A stretch of DNA of 64,000 bases from Sphingomonas sp. 67-36 (GCA_001897375.1 MKSU01000004.1:151603-215602), one strand, 5' to 3'. Shown: positions 18,407 to 27,547, counted from the first letter of the stretch. Notes: generated by a model not told the origin, from the sequence alone. Made by a program: numbers and translations.

Positions 18407-19615
18407 ATGAAACGCCACACCGGACAAGACCGCTCGATCACCGCCAACTGGCGCCCCGCCACCCGCGCGATCCGTGGCGGCACGATGCGTTCGGAATTCG
18501 GCGAGACCTCGGAGGCTCTGTTCCTCACCTCCGGCTACGCCTACGACTGCGCCGGAGACGCTGCCGCGCGCTTCAGCGGCGAGCAGCAGGGGATGACCTA
18601 TTCCCGCCTCCAGAACCCCACGGTGCAGATGCTGGAGGAGCGCATCGCGTTGCTGGAGGGCGCGGAGGCATGCCGCACCATGGCCTCCGGCATGGCGGCG
18701 ATGACGGCGGTGCTGTTGTGCCAGCTTCAGGCGGGCGATCACGTCGTCGCCGGGCGGGCGGCGTTCGGCTCGTGCCGCTGGCTGGTCGATACGCTGCTGC
18801 CGAAGTTCGGCATCACCACCACCGTGGTCGACGCGCGCGATCCGCAGGCCTTCGCCGATGCGGCGCGGCCGGAAACCAAGGTGTTCTTCTTCGAGACGCC
18901 GGCCAATCCGACGATGGATATCGTCGATCTGCGCGCGGTATGCGGCATCGCGCGGGAGCGGGGGATCACCTCGGTGGTCGACAATGCCTTCGCCACCCCC
19001 GCGCTTCAGCGCCCGCTGGAGTTCGGCGCGGACGTGACGGCCTATTCCGCGACCAAGCTGATGGACGGGCAGGGTCGCGTCCTCGCCGGCGCGGTGTGCG
19101 GGACGAAGGATTTTATCGAGAACACCTTGCTTGCCTTCACGCGGAACACCGGCCCGACGCTCTCGCCATTCAACGCCTGGGTGGTGTTGAAGGGCTTGGA
19201 GACGCTCGACCTGCGCGCGCGCCAGCAGTCGGAGAATGCGCTGAAGGTCGCGCGCTTCATGGAAGGCCGCGTGCCGCAGGTGCTGCACCCCGGCCTGCCG
19301 AGCCATCCGCAGCATGAACTCGCCATGTCGCAGATGGACGCCGCCGGCCCGATCTTCGCGTTCGAGGTGGATGGCGGGCGCAAGCAGGCCCATGCGCTGC
19401 TCGACGCGCTGCAACTGATCGACATCTCGAACAATATCGGCGACTCGCGATCGCTGATGACCCATCCCGCCACCACGACGCACCATTCGGTCACCGAGGA
19501 CAAACGGCTGGAGATGGGCGTCACCGACGGGATGCTGCGCTTCAACGTCGGGCTGGAGGACCCGGACGACCTGATCGAGGATCTCGATCAGGCGCTTCGC
19601 GTGGCGGGTTTGTGA
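18407..19615 (+). CDS. metZ: O-succinylhomoserine sulfhydrylase MetZ
   Basis: This 402-aa PLP enzyme of the Cys/Met-metabolism family makes homocysteine from an activated homoserine and sulfide. The features are the N-terminal RAIRGGTMRSEFGETSEALFLTSGY typical of MetZ, the cofactor segment MASGMAAMTAVLL, ETPANPTMDIVDL, and the PLP lysine in AYSATKLMDGQGR. The C-terminus has the SLMTHPATTTH...RFNVGLED signature. Its stop overlaps the apaG start (GTGA). The leader is 85 nt; no SAM-riboswitch fold could be recognised there by eye. Confidence 0.93.
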   Translation: MKRHTGQDRSITANWRPATRAIRGGTMRSEFGETSEALFLTSGYAYDCAGDAAARFSGEQQGMTYSRLQNPTVQMLEERIALLEGAEACRTMASGMAAMTAVLLCQLQAGDHVVAGRAAFGSCRWLVDTLLPKFGITTTVVDARDPQAFADAARPETKVFFFETPANPTMDIVDLRAVCGIARERGITSVVDNAFATPALQRPLEFGADVTAYSATKLMDGQGRVLAGAVCGTKDFIENTLLAFTRNTGPTLSPFNAWVVLKGLETLDLRARQQSENALKVARFMEGRVPQVLHPGLPSHPQHELAMSQMDAAGPIFAFEVDGGRKQAHALLDALQLIDISNNIGDSRSLMTHPATTTHHSVTEDKRLEMGVTDGMLRFNVGLEDPDDLIEDLDQALRVAGL

Positions 19616-20010
19616 AGGCGCTTTTCCCCTACGACGAAACCACGCGCGACGTGACGGTGCGCGTCGCCGTCAGCTATCTGCCGGAGCAGTCGGAGCCGGC
19701 GCGCGGGCGCTGGTTCTGGGCCTATCACATCCGCATCGAGAATGCCGGCGAGCAGACCGTCCAGCTCCTCACGCGCCACTGGATCATCACCGATGCGCGC
19801 GGCGCGCAACATTCGGTGGAGGGCGAGGGCGTGGTCGGCGAGAAGCCGGTGATCGCGCCGGGCGGCAGCTACGACTACGTATCCGGGTGCCCGCTCGCCA
19901 CCTCGTCCGGCTCGATGCAGGGGAGCTACCGCATGGTGGGTGAGGGCGGCGCGATGTTCGAGGTCACGATCCCGAAATTCGCGCTGCTCGCGCCGGCGGT
20001 GGGGGCATGA
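19612..20010 (+). CDS. apaG: ApaG protein
   Basis: This is a 132-aa beta-sandwich protein of the ApaG/DUF525 family. It shows the pattern VRVAVSYLPEQSEP...WFWAYHIRIEN, LLTRHWIITDARG, VEGEGVVGEKPVIAPGGSYDYVSG and the glycine-rich GSMQGSYRMV. The molecular role in bacteria is unsettled (linked to Co2+/Mg2+ tolerance and diadenosine tetraphosphate in enterobacteria). It begins at GTG overlapping the metZ stop by 4 nt and ends overlapping the lysR start (ATGA), so the three are translationally coupled. The alternative ATGs are internal to conserved sequence, which supports GTG. Confidence 0.93.
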   Translation: MKALFPYDETTRDVTVRVAVSYLPEQSEPARGRWFWAYHIRIENAGEQTVQLLTRHWIITDARGAQHSVEGEGVVGEKPVIAPGGSYDYVSGCPLATSSGSMQGSYRMVGEGGAMFEVTIPKFALLAPAVGA

Positions 20011-20801
20011 AGCGCACGCATCTGCCGCTCAACGGTCTGCGCGTGCTGGACGCGGCGGCGCGGCACCTCTCCTTCACGCGCGCGGCGGACGAACTGGCGG
20101 TGACGCCGGCGGCGGTCGGCCAGCAGATCCGCGCGCTGGAGGATACGCTCGGCGTCGTGCTGTTCCGCCGCACCACCAAGGGGCTGGAGCTGACGCCGGA
20201 GGGCGAGGCCGGGCTGGCGGCGTTGCGCGACGGCTTCCTCCATTTCGAGGAATCGGTGCGCGCGATGCAGGCGGGCCAATCCTCCAAGTCGCTCACCATC
20301 GCCGCGCCGCGCGACGTGACGCAGAAGTGGCTGATGCCGCGCCTCGCGGAGATCGCGCGGGCGGACGGCGAGATGCGCTTCATCCTCGTCGCGGCGGACG
20401 ATGTGGTCGACTTCACCGAGGCCAACCTCGATCTCGCGATCCGCTGGGGCGAAGGGCCGGGCGCGCACGAGGGCGAGGCGCTGGAAAGCGACGGGATGAT
20501 CACCGTCGAGCGCCCCGGCGGCACGGCGAGCGACGTGCGGATCGGCTGGCCCGGCTGCGGCGCGGAGGACGCCACGTCGCCGGTCCGCGTGGCCGACGCC
20601 GGCCTCGCGATCGACGCCGCCGCCGAGGGGCTGGGCCGCGCGACCGTGCCGGAATTGCTTGCCGCGCGCGATCTGTCGGCGGGGCGCGTCGTGCGCGTCG
20701 GCGAGGCGAGGCTCTCGCGGCTCGGCTATTGGCTGGTCGCCCCGCTGCCGCAATGGCGGCAGAAGAAGGTGCAGGCGCTGGTCGACGCGCTGACGGCGTG
20801 A
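20007..20801 (+). CDS. LysR-family transcriptional regulator (GcvA-like)
   Basis: This is a 264-aa regulator. The N-terminal winged helix (LNGLRVLDAAARHLSFTRAADELAVTPAAVGQQIRALEDTLGVVLFRR) is very close to the GcvA/AmpR subgroup, where that LPPLxALRxFEAAARHLSFTxAA pattern is diagnostic. The effector domain (about 95-264) is shorter than usual, and the last lobe looks trimmed. It is cotranscribed with metZ-apaG through a 4-nt overlap. LysR proteins often control a divergent gene, but here no divergent neighbour exists. The target is unknown. Confidence 0.87.
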   Translation: MKRTHLPLNGLRVLDAAARHLSFTRAADELAVTPAAVGQQIRALEDTLGVVLFRRTTKGLELTPEGEAGLAALRDGFLHFEESVRAMQAGQSSKSLTIAAPRDVTQKWLMPRLAEIARADGEMRFILVAADDVVDFTEANLDLAIRWGEGPGAHEGEALESDGMITVERPGGTASDVRIGWPGCGAEDATSPVRVADAGLAIDAAAEGLGRATVPELLAARDLSAGRVVRVGEARLSRLGYWLVAPLPQWRQKKVQALVDALTA

Positions 20802-20893
20802 GGCGGGTTCAAGCCCTTCCCATCCGCACCGGATTTGAAGCGCGCGCCGCCTTGGTCTATCGCGCGCGCATTCCCGGCACCTGAACGGAAACC

Positions 20894-22618
20894 ATGACGC
20901 TTTATTCCCGCTTTGCCGCGCATGTCGACGCGGCGCTTGATGCCTTGGTCGTCGCCGGCTCGCTGCCGGCCGATCTCGATCGCCGCAACGTGACGGTCGA
21001 GCCGCCGCGCGACGCGAGCCATGGCGATCTCGCCACCAATGCGGCGATGGTGCTCGCCAAGGCCGCCAGGGCCAACCCGCGCGCGCTCGCCGAGCAGATC
21101 GCCGAGGAACTGCGCAAGCTGGACGAGGTGGCGGCGGTCGAGATCGCCGGCCCGGGCTTCATCAACATGCGCCTCACCGATGATACGTGGCGCGCCGAGC
21201 TTTCCGCGATCCGCGATGCCGGCGGCGACTATGGCCGGTCGAGCCGCGGGCATGGCGTGCGCGTCAACGTCGAATACGTCTCCGCCAATCCGACCGGGCC
21301 GATGCACATGGGGCATTGCCGTGGCGCCGTGGTGGGCGATGCGCTTGCCGCGTTGTTGGAATTCGCCGGCTATGACGTGACGCGCGAATATTATGTCAAC
21401 GACGCCGGCGGGCAGGTCGACGTGCTCGCCCGCTCGGCGCATCTGCGTTATCGCGAAGCGCTGGGCGAGGACGTGGGCGAGATTCCCGAGGGCCTCTACC
21501 CCGGCGACTATCTCGTTCCCGTGGGCCGCTCGCTGGCGGACGAGTTCGGCGATCGTTACGCGAAGGCGCCGGAAAGCGAATGGCTGGCGCTGTTCCGCAC
21601 TCGCGCCGTCGCGGCGATGATGGCGCTCATCAGGGCCGATCTCGCGTTGCTCGGCATCCACCATGCGGTGTTCGCCTCCGAGGCGGAATTGCAGGCGGCT
21701 GGCAAGCCCGAGGCGGCCGAGAAATGGCTGCGCGCGCGCGATCTCGTCTATGACGGCGTGCTCGACGCGCCCAAGGGCGAGGTGCCGGAGGATTGGGAGC
21801 CGGTGGAGCTGCCGCTGTTCCGCTCCACGAAGTTCGGCGACGATCAGGATCGCCCGATCAGGAAGTCGAACGGAAGCTGGACCTATTTCGGCGCCGATCT
21901 CGCCTATCATTTCCAGAAGGCGGAAAGCGCCGACGAACTGATCGACATCTGGGGCGCGGACCATGCCGGCACGGTGAAGCGCATCACCGCCGCCGTGGCC
22001 GCGTTGACCGAGGGCCGGACCCGCTTCGACGTGAAGCTCGTCCAGATGGTGCGCCTGCTGCGTGGCGGCGAGCCGGTGAAGATGTCGAAACGCGCCGGCA
22101 ATTTCGTGACGCTGGCGGACGTGGTGCGCGAGGTGGGCAAGGACGTGGTGCGTTTCACCATGCTCACCCGCCGCGCCGACGCGCAGATGGATTTCGATTT
22201 CGCCAAGGTGGTCGAGGCGTCGAAAGACAACCCGGTCTTCTACGTCCAGTACGCCCATGCCCGCACCGCGTCGCTGCATCGCCGCGCGGCGGAGGCGGGG
22301 ATCGACGCCAGCGCGCCCGATCTGTCCCGTCTTGATACGGAAGAGCTGGCGCTGGTGAAGCTCGCCGCGCAATTCCCGCGTGTGGTGGAAACCGCCGCGG
22401 CCGCGCGCGAGCCGCATCGTATCGCCTTCTATCTTTATGATTTGGCAGCGGCTTTTCACTCGCTATGGAATGTCGGCAACGATCGGCCGGATCGCCGCTT
22501 CCTCGTCCCCGAGGATTCGGCATCGAGCGCGGCGCGTCTGCTCTTGGCGGACGGGTGTGCGCAAATTATCCGGAATGGGCTATCCATCATGGGGGTGGAG
22601 GCGGTCGCGGAGATGTGA
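20894..22618 (+). CDS. argS: Arginyl-tRNA synthetase
   Basis: This is a 574-aa class I synthetase. The additional N-terminal domain 1 (about 1-110) is followed by the HIGH equivalent HMGH in SANPTGPMHMGHCRG, a DALR/Rossmann catalytic core, and KMSKRAGNFVTL as the KMSKS loop. The C-terminal anticodon-binding DALR domain is rich in helices (FYVQYAHARTASLHRRAAE). This is the first gene of a conserved alphaproteobacterial run: argS, SPOR protein, nagZ, scpA, scpB, tatABC. Confidence 0.97.
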   Translation: MTLYSRFAAHVDAALDALVVAGSLPADLDRRNVTVEPPRDASHGDLATNAAMVLAKAARANPRALAEQIAEELRKLDEVAAVEIAGPGFINMRLTDDTWRAELSAIRDAGGDYGRSSRGHGVRVNVEYVSANPTGPMHMGHCRGAVVGDALAALLEFAGYDVTREYYVNDAGGQVDVLARSAHLRYREALGEDVGEIPEGLYPGDYLVPVGRSLADEFGDRYAKAPESEWLALFRTRAVAAMMALIRADLALLGIHHAVFASEAELQAAGKPEAAEKWLRARDLVYDGVLDAPKGEVPEDWEPVELPLFRSTKFGDDQDRPIRKSNGSWTYFGADLAYHFQKAESADELIDIWGADHAGTVKRITAAVAALTEGRTRFDVKLVQMVRLLRGGEPVKMSKRAGNFVTLADVVREVGKDVVRFTMLTRRADAQMDFDFAKVVEASKDNPVFYVQYAHARTASLHRRAAEAGIDASAPDLSRLDTEELALVKLAAQFPRVVETAAAAREPHRIAFYLYDLAAAFHSLWNVGNDRPDRRFLVPEDSASSAARLLLADGCAQIIRNGLSIMGVEAVAEM

Positions 22619-22621
22619 GCC

Positions 22622-23359
22622 ATGACGGGCGTGGACAAGATCGATCTGAGTAACCTGGATCGACTGCCCTGGTTGGAATCGGCGGAGCCTGAAGATGAGG
22701 GCGAACCGGGCCTGCTGCGCACCGTCGCCTGGGTGATCCTCGGGCTGCTGCTGCTCGCGGGGGTGATCTTCGGCGTTTACAAGATGCAGCACCGCCCGGC
22801 TTCCACCGACGGCAACGGCGCGCTGATCAAGGCGCCGGCCGGCGATTATAAGGTCAAGCCGGAGGAGCCGGGCGGGCTGAAGGTGAGCGGGGAGGGCGAT
22901 TCGGCCATTGCCGCCAGCGCCGGAGCCAATTCCTCCGCCGCGATAGACCTCTCGGCCGTGCCCGAAGCGCCGATCGACGGCCGCCGCGCCGTCGGCAAGC
23001 CGGCCGCCGTGCCGACCGGCGACGCGCGCGCGGTCTCCGAAGTGCCTCGTTCCGCGCCGAAGCTGAAGGCGGCCGAGCCGGTCTCCGCGCCGCGCGCGCC
23101 CGTGCCCGGCGCCGGATCTGGCGGGGCGCTCGTCCAGCTTGGCGCCTTCCCGAGCGAGGCGGTGGCGAATGCCGCGTGGAGCGCATTCGCCAAGAGATTC
23201 GGTTATCTCGCCACGCTCGGCAAATCGGTGCAGGCCGCTGACGTCAACGGCAAGAAGGTCTATCGCCTGCGCGTCAATGCCGGCAGCGCGGATGCCGCCG
23301 CCGATATCTGCGGCCGGCTCAAGGTGGCGGGCGAGCGCTGCTTCGTCACCGGCGGCTGA
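22622..23359 (+). CDS. SPOR-domain inner-membrane protein
   Basis: This is a 245-aa protein. A cytoplasmic N-terminus of about 35 residues is followed by one transmembrane helix (TVAWVILGLLLLAGVIFGVYKM) and a Pro/Ala-rich periplasmic linker. A C-terminal SPOR domain follows from about residue 165 (LVQLGAFPSEAVANAAWSAF...YRLRVNAG). SPOR domains bind denuded peptidoglycan at the septum, so a cell-division or envelope role is likely. It lies 3 nt after argS and 43 nt before nagZ, a peptidoglycan-recycling gene, in agreement with a wall-related job. Confidence 0.9.
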   Translation: MTGVDKIDLSNLDRLPWLESAEPEDEGEPGLLRTVAWVILGLLLLAGVIFGVYKMQHRPASTDGNGALIKAPAGDYKVKPEEPGGLKVSGEGDSAIAASAGANSSAAIDLSAVPEAPIDGRRAVGKPAAVPTGDARAVSEVPRSAPKLKAAEPVSAPRAPVPGAGSGGALVQLGAFPSEAVANAAWSAFAKRFGYLATLGKSVQAADVNGKKVYRLRVNAGSADAAADICGRLKVAGERCFVTGG

Positions 23360-23402
23360 TCGGCGCTTCCCCGGCGCGGGCGGGGGCGGTATCGCACCGG
23401 CC

Positions 23403-24410
23403 ATGAAGCCAGTGATCTTCGGCCTTTCTGGCCCGGTCCTCACCGACGATGAGCGCGCCTTCTTCCGCGAGGCGCGCCCGGCCGGCTACATCCTGTTCAG
23501 GCGCAATGTGGTCGATCGTGCGCAGCTTCGCGCCTTGACCGATTCGCTGCGCGATCTGGAGGGGCGTGACGATGTCGCGATCCTCGTCGATCAGGAGGGC
23601 GGAAAGGTCGCGCGGCTCGGGCCGCCGGAATGGCCCGCCTTTCCCGCCGGCCCCGCGTTCGATGCGCTGTATGAGCGCGCGCCGATGTCCGCGATCGAGG
23701 CGGCGCGCGCCAATGCGCAGGCGATCGGGCTGATGCTGGCGGAGGTCGGGATCACGGTCGATTGCCTCCCGCTGCTCGACGTCGCGCGCGAGGGGACGAC
23801 CGAGGCGATCGCCTCCCGCGCCTATGGCCACGAGCCGAAACGGGTCGCGGCGATGGGCCGCGCGACGCTGGAGGGGTTGGCGGCGGCCGGGGTTGTCGGC
23901 GTGGTCAAGCATATGCCGGGGCACGGCCGCGCGATTGTCGATTCTCATCATCATCTCCCCACCGTTACTGCCTCCGATGCCGAACTGGAGGATGATCTCG
24001 CGCCGTTCCGCGCGCTGGCCGGCGCGCCGATGGGGATGACCAGCCATATCGTGTTCGAGGCATGGGACCGCGAGCGCCCCGCGACGCTCTCGCCGATCGT
24101 GATCGAGGATGTGATCCGCCGCCGCATCGGCTTCGGCGGTCTGTTGCTCACCGACGACATCGACATGAAAGCTCTCTCGGGCACTGCGGGCGAGAAAGCG
24201 GCTGGTGCGATCGCGGCCGGATGCGATCTGGTGCTCGATTGCTGGGCGCGGATGGACGAGATGGCCGAGATCGCGGGGCGGCTGGGCGAGATTTCCGCCG
24301 TCTCGCGCGCGCGGCTCGATCGCGCGATGACCAGCGTCGCTCCGATGGAAAGCGATTTCGCCGCGCTGACTGCAAAACGTGATGCCTTGCTGGCGATAGC
24401 CGGAGGCTAA
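23403..24410 (+). CDS. nagZ: Beta-N-acetylhexosaminidase NagZ
   Basis: This is a 335-aa glycoside hydrolase family 3 enzyme that removes GlcNAc from anhydromuropeptides in wall recycling. The characteristic segments are DQEGGKVARL near residue 60, the catalytic loop KHMPGHGRAIVDSHHHLP near 165 (general acid/base His in the D-S-H loop) and LLTDDIDMKAL with the nucleophile Asp near 250. The length fits NagZ. The start ATG at 23403 is the one next to the conserved KPVIFGLSGPVL strand. Confidence 0.94.
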   Translation: MKPVIFGLSGPVLTDDERAFFREARPAGYILFRRNVVDRAQLRALTDSLRDLEGRDDVAILVDQEGGKVARLGPPEWPAFPAGPAFDALYERAPMSAIEAARANAQAIGLMLAEVGITVDCLPLLDVAREGTTEAIASRAYGHEPKRVAAMGRATLEGLAAAGVVGVVKHMPGHGRAIVDSHHHLPTVTASDAELEDDLAPFRALAGAPMGMTSHIVFEAWDRERPATLSPIVIEDVIRRRIGFGGLLLTDDIDMKALSGTAGEKAAGAIAAGCDLVLDCWARMDEMAEIAGRLGEISAVSRARLDRAMTSVAPMESDFAALTAKRDALLAIAGG

Positions 24411-24503
24411 AATAATCACCGGCTGTCGCATCGTTGAACAGCAACACCATGATCCGTTCATCTCGAAAGCGAAATGATGGCGTCCTCAACGAAGGAGATG
24501 GTT

Positions 24504-24662
24504 ATGCACGTTCTGAAAATCGCCGCGCTGTCGGTCGCCGGAATCGCCACGCTCGGCGCTTCGACCGCGATGGCGCGCCCGCATCATCCGCGGCCGCACA
24601 AGATCTGCAAGGTCGAGCGTCACCACGGCCACGTAAAGAAGGTGTGTCGCTGGGTCCGCTGA
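24504..24662 (+). CDS. Small exported His-rich cationic peptide (52 aa)
   Basis: The precursor is 52 aa. A signal peptide (MHVLKIAALSVAGIATLGASTAMA) is followed by a mature part of only 28 residues with six His, a high Lys/Arg content and two Cys (KICKVERHHGHVKKVC) that could form one disulfide or bind a metal. A strong ribosome site gaaggag lies at 24491-24497, 6 nt before this ATG; the earlier ATG at 24498 would be too close. The function is unknown; metal or heme buffering is a guess. It is inserted between nagZ and scpA, which are normally adjacent. Confidence 0.7.
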   Translation: MHVLKIAALSVAGIATLGASTAMARPHHPRPHKICKVERHHGHVKKVCRWVR

Positions 24663-24781
24663 CTGCATCGGGCGGCCGGTTCTACCCGCCGCCCCGCTTT
24701 CTGCCGGGCCGTGCTTGTCTAACGCCCCATAATTCTGCCAGCATAAGCGATGGCCTTGCCCCTTCGCTCCGAAGCCGCGCG

Positions 24782-25513
24782 TTGACTGACGACGCCGACA
24801 CGCTGACGCTCGATCTCGATGGATGGGAGGGGCCGCTCGACCTGCTGCTCGCCCTCGCGCGGTCGCAGAAGGTCGACCTCAAGCAGATTTCGATCCTCGC
24901 GCTGGTCGAGCAATATCTCGCCTTCATCGAGCAGGCGCGCTCGCTGCGGCTCGAACTGGCGGCGGATTATCTCGTGATGGCGGCGTGGCTCGCCTATCTC
25001 AAATCCGGCCTGCTGCTGCCGCGCGACCCGGAGGTTGAACCCAGCCCGGAGGAACTGGCGCTGCGGCTGCAACTCCGCCTCGAACGGCTCAATGCGATGC
25101 GTGAGGCGGGCGCGCGGCTGATGGCGCGCGACCGGCTTGGCCGCGACGTGTTCCTCCGTGCCACGCCCGAGGGGCTGCGCACGGTGCGCAAGGCGCGCTG
25201 GACCGCCGAGATCTACGACCTGATCGCCGCTTACGGCCGCATCTCCGCGCGCACCCGCCCGGTGATGCACGTCGTCCATGACCGGCAGGTGATGACGCTC
25301 GAATCCGCGATCGAGCGCGTCTCGGCGCTGATCGGTGCGACGATCGAATGGGCCGCGATCGAGCGTTTCCTGCCGGAGGGCGCGTCGGGCACGTTCCGCA
25401 AGTCGGCGCTGGCGTCGAGCTTCCTCGCCGCGCTGGAGCTGGCGCGGCAGGGGCGTGTGGAACTGGCGCAGAAATCGCCGTTCGCGCCGCTATACCTGCG
25501 GGCGCCGGCATGA
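24782..25513 (+). CDS. scpA: Segregation and condensation protein ScpA
   Basis: This is the 243-aa kleisin subunit that bridges Smc heads. It begins with the family pattern LDLDGWEGPLDLLLALARSQKVDLKQISILALVEQYLAFIE. The central helical region contains LAADYLVMAAWLAYLKSGLLLPRD, and the winged-helix C-terminus ends FRKSALASSFLAALELARQGRVELAQ. A TTG at 24782 is the best start because the in-frame sequence upstream is low-complexity read-through from the small peptide region. The stop overlaps scpB (ATGA). Confidence 0.92.
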   Translation: MTDDADTLTLDLDGWEGPLDLLLALARSQKVDLKQISILALVEQYLAFIEQARSLRLELAADYLVMAAWLAYLKSGLLLPRDPEVEPSPEELALRLQLRLERLNAMREAGARLMARDRLGRDVFLRATPEGLRTVRKARWTAEIYDLIAAYGRISARTRPVMHVVHDRQVMTLESAIERVSALIGATIEWAAIERFLPEGASGTFRKSALASSFLAALELARQGRVELAQKSPFAPLYLRAPA

Positions 25514-26085
25514 ACGCGCCCGACGATCTCATTCGCGCGGTGGAGGCGGTGTTGTTCGCCGCGACCGAGCCGATGACGGCGGAGGCGATCCGCGCGCACG
25601 TCGGCGACGGCGACGTAAAGGGCGCGCTCGCAGTGCTGGCGGAAGATTATGCGGGGCGCGGGATCAATCTCGTCCAGCGCGCCGACCGCTGGCATTTCGA
25701 GACCGCGCCGGATCTCGCTCACCTCTTGCGGCGCGATCGCGAGGAAGCGCGCAAGCTCTCCCGCGCGGGGATCGAGACGCTGGCGATCATCGCCTATCAC
25801 GAACCGGTGACGCGCGCCGAGATCGAGGCGATCCGCGGGGTGCAGATATCCAGGGGCACGCTCGACGTGCTGATGGAGGCGGGGTGGGTGCGCCCCGCCG
25901 GGCGGCGCGAGGTGCCGGGGCGACCGCTGATGTTCGCGACCACGCCGGGCTTCCTCGATCATTTTGGCCTGGAGAGCCGCCGCGACCTGCCTGGCATCGA
26001 CGATCTGAAGGCTGCCGGGCTGCTCGATCCGATCGATCTCGCCTTAGATCAACTCGCGGTGGAAAAGGACGACGAGGACGACTAG
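25510..26085 (+). CDS. scpB: Segregation and condensation protein ScpB
   Basis: This is a 191-aa protein with two winged-helix domains that binds ScpA. The features are VEAVLFAATEPMTAEAI, RAGIETLAIIAYHEPVTRAEIEAIRGV (the strongest ScpB signature) and PGRPLMFATTPGFLDHFGL. The C-terminus is acidic (VEKDDEDD). It begins with a 4-nt overlap with scpA and lies 30 nt before tatA. Confidence 0.95.
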   Translation: MNAPDDLIRAVEAVLFAATEPMTAEAIRAHVGDGDVKGALAVLAEDYAGRGINLVQRADRWHFETAPDLAHLLRRDREEARKLSRAGIETLAIIAYHEPVTRAEIEAIRGVQISRGTLDVLMEAGWVRPAGRREVPGRPLMFATTPGFLDHFGLESRRDLPGIDDLKAAGLLDPIDLALDQLAVEKDDEDD

Positions 26086-26115
26086 ATAGGCGGTTCGCTT
26101 CTCAGGAGAGTTGTC

Positions 26116-26349
26116 ATGGGCACGTTTGGCCCGCTGCATTGGATCGTCGTCGCCATCATCGCCATCCTTCTGTTGGGAGGCGGGCGCTTCTCTAACCTGA
26201 TGGGAGACGTCGCCAAGGGCGTGAAGAATTTCAAGAAGGGCATGGCGGAGGAGGACGACGACGTTCCCGCCAAGCCGGCGCCGCGCATCGAGGCGCAGCA
26301 GCCGGTGCGCCCGGCCGAGACGATCGTCCAGGACGAGAAGGCGCACTGA
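26116..26349 (+). CDS. tatA: Twin-arginine translocase subunit TatA
   Basis: This is a 77-aa protein. A short N-terminus is followed by one transmembrane helix (WIVVAIIAILLLGGGRFSNLMGDVAKGVKNFKKGM) with the FG-like hinge (here GGGRFSNLMGDVAKG), an amphipathic helix and an acidic/Pro-rich tail. TatA oligomers form the size-adaptable pore through which folded proteins pass. It is first in the tatABC run. The ribosome site is aggagag. Confidence 0.95.
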   Translation: MGTFGPLHWIVVAIIAILLLGGGRFSNLMGDVAKGVKNFKKGMAEEDDDVPAKPAPRIEAQQPVRPAETIVQDEKAH

Positions 26350-26393
26350 TCGCCTGCCGCGCTCGCTGACTCGCCCGCGCCGCCGGCCCGATC

Positions 26394-26780
26394 ATGCTTG
26401 ATTTCAACTTCTCCGAATGGGCGGTTGTGGCCCTGGTGGCGCTGGTCGTCATCGGGCCGAAGGACTTGCCCAAGGCCATGCGCGTGCTCGGCTATTGGGT
26501 CGGCCGTGCGCGCTCGGTCGCGCGCCAGTTCCGCGCTGGCTTCGACGAGATGATCCGCGAGGCGGAACTCGCCGAAATGGAAAAGAAGTGGAAGGAGGAA
26601 AACGAGCGGATCATGCGCATGCACCCGCCGACGCCTCCGGAAGCGATCGAGCATGTGCCTGCATCCGCCGATGACGAGGATGGCCCGCCGGTGATGGTCG
26701 AGAAGCCGGCCGTCGCGCCGGCGCCTGAAGCTTCGTCCACCGATGCTGATGCGGCGACCGTGGAAAAGCCGGCGCCATGA
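26394..26780 (+). CDS. tatB: Twin-arginine translocase subunit TatB
   Basis: This is a 128-aa protein. The N-terminal helix MLDFNFSEWAVVALVALVVIGPKDLPKAMR has the Glu and the GPKDLP hinge typical of TatB. A long amphipathic/charged helix follows (FRAGFDEMIREAELAEMEKKWKEEN), then a Pro/Ala-rich tail. With TatC it forms the receptor for twin-arginine signal peptides. The stop overlaps the tatC start (ATGA). Confidence 0.95.
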   Translation: MLDFNFSEWAVVALVALVVIGPKDLPKAMRVLGYWVGRARSVARQFRAGFDEMIREAELAEMEKKWKEENERIMRMHPPTPPEAIEHVPASADDEDGPPVMVEKPAVAPAPEASSTDADAATVEKPAP

Positions 26781-27547
26781 GGGATATCGACGACACCAAG
26801 GCCCCGTTGCTCGAACACCTGCTCGAGCTGCGCCGGCGGTTGCTCTACTGCATCGCGGCGCTGATCTTCGCCTTCTTCATCTGCTATTATTTTGCGGAGG
26901 ACATTTTCGCGGTCCTCGTCCGTCCGCTGCTGCAGGCAGGGCAGACCCGGCTGATCTATACCCAGATATTCGAGGCGTTCTTCGTCAAGGTGAAGGTCGC
27001 CTTCTTCGCGGCGGCGATGGTTTCTTTCCCGGTGATCGCAAACCAATTGTGGCAGTTCATCGCGCCGGGGCTGTATCGCAAGGAGAAGCGTGCGCTGCTG
27101 CCGTTCCTGCTGGCAACGCCGGTGCTGTTCGCGATCGGTGCGTCGATGGCCTATTTCATTGCCGTGCCGATGGCGCTTCACTTCCTGCTGAGCTTCCAGG
27201 GAAATATCGGCGGTGTGACACAGGAAGCTTTGCCGGCGATCGGCAATTACCTGTCGTTTGTCATGCAGTTCCTGTTCGGCTTCGGTATCGCCTTCCTGCT
27301 GCCGGTGCTGCTGATGCTGCTCGAACGCGCCGGAATCGTGACGCGCCAGCAACTCAAGGGCGCGCGCCGCTATGCGATCGTCGCGGCCTTCGCCATCGCC
27401 GCCGTGCTGACGCCGCCCGACGTCGGCTCGCAGCTATTGCTCGCGATCCCCTTGTGCCTGCTCTACGAACTGGCGCTGATCGGCATCTGGTTCACCGAGC
27501 GCGCCCGCGCGCGGGAAGCCGATACGGAGGCGGTGGCCGGCGAGTGA
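26777..27547 (+). CDS. tatC: Twin-arginine translocase subunit TatC
   Basis: This is a 256-aa protein with six transmembrane helices. The conserved cytoplasmic N-terminus APLLEHLLELRRRLLY (signal-peptide contact Glu), the periplasmic loop with FVKVKVAFFAAAMVSFPVIANQLWQFIAPGLYRKEKR and the late motif VLTPPDVGSQLLLAIPLCLLYE are all present. It is the core of the Tat receptor. It ends the argS-to-tatC gene run and converges on a small lipoprotein gene 12 nt away. Confidence 0.97.
   Translation: MRDIDDTKAPLLEHLLELRRRLLYCIAALIFAFFICYYFAEDIFAVLVRPLLQAGQTRLIYTQIFEAFFVKVKVAFFAAAMVSFPVIANQLWQFIAPGLYRKEKRALLPFLLATPVLFAIGASMAYFIAVPMALHFLLSFQGNIGGVTQEALPAIGNYLSFVMQFLFGFGIAFLLPVLLMLLERAGIVTRQQLKGARRYAIVAAFAIAAVLTPPDVGSQLLLAIPLCLLYELALIGIWFTERARAREADTEAVAGE

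Noticed and set aside
17215..19317. 700-aa plus-strand open frame across the PMT gene and metZ
   Set aside because: It runs antisense to a clear membrane glycosyltransferase and out of frame with MetZ.
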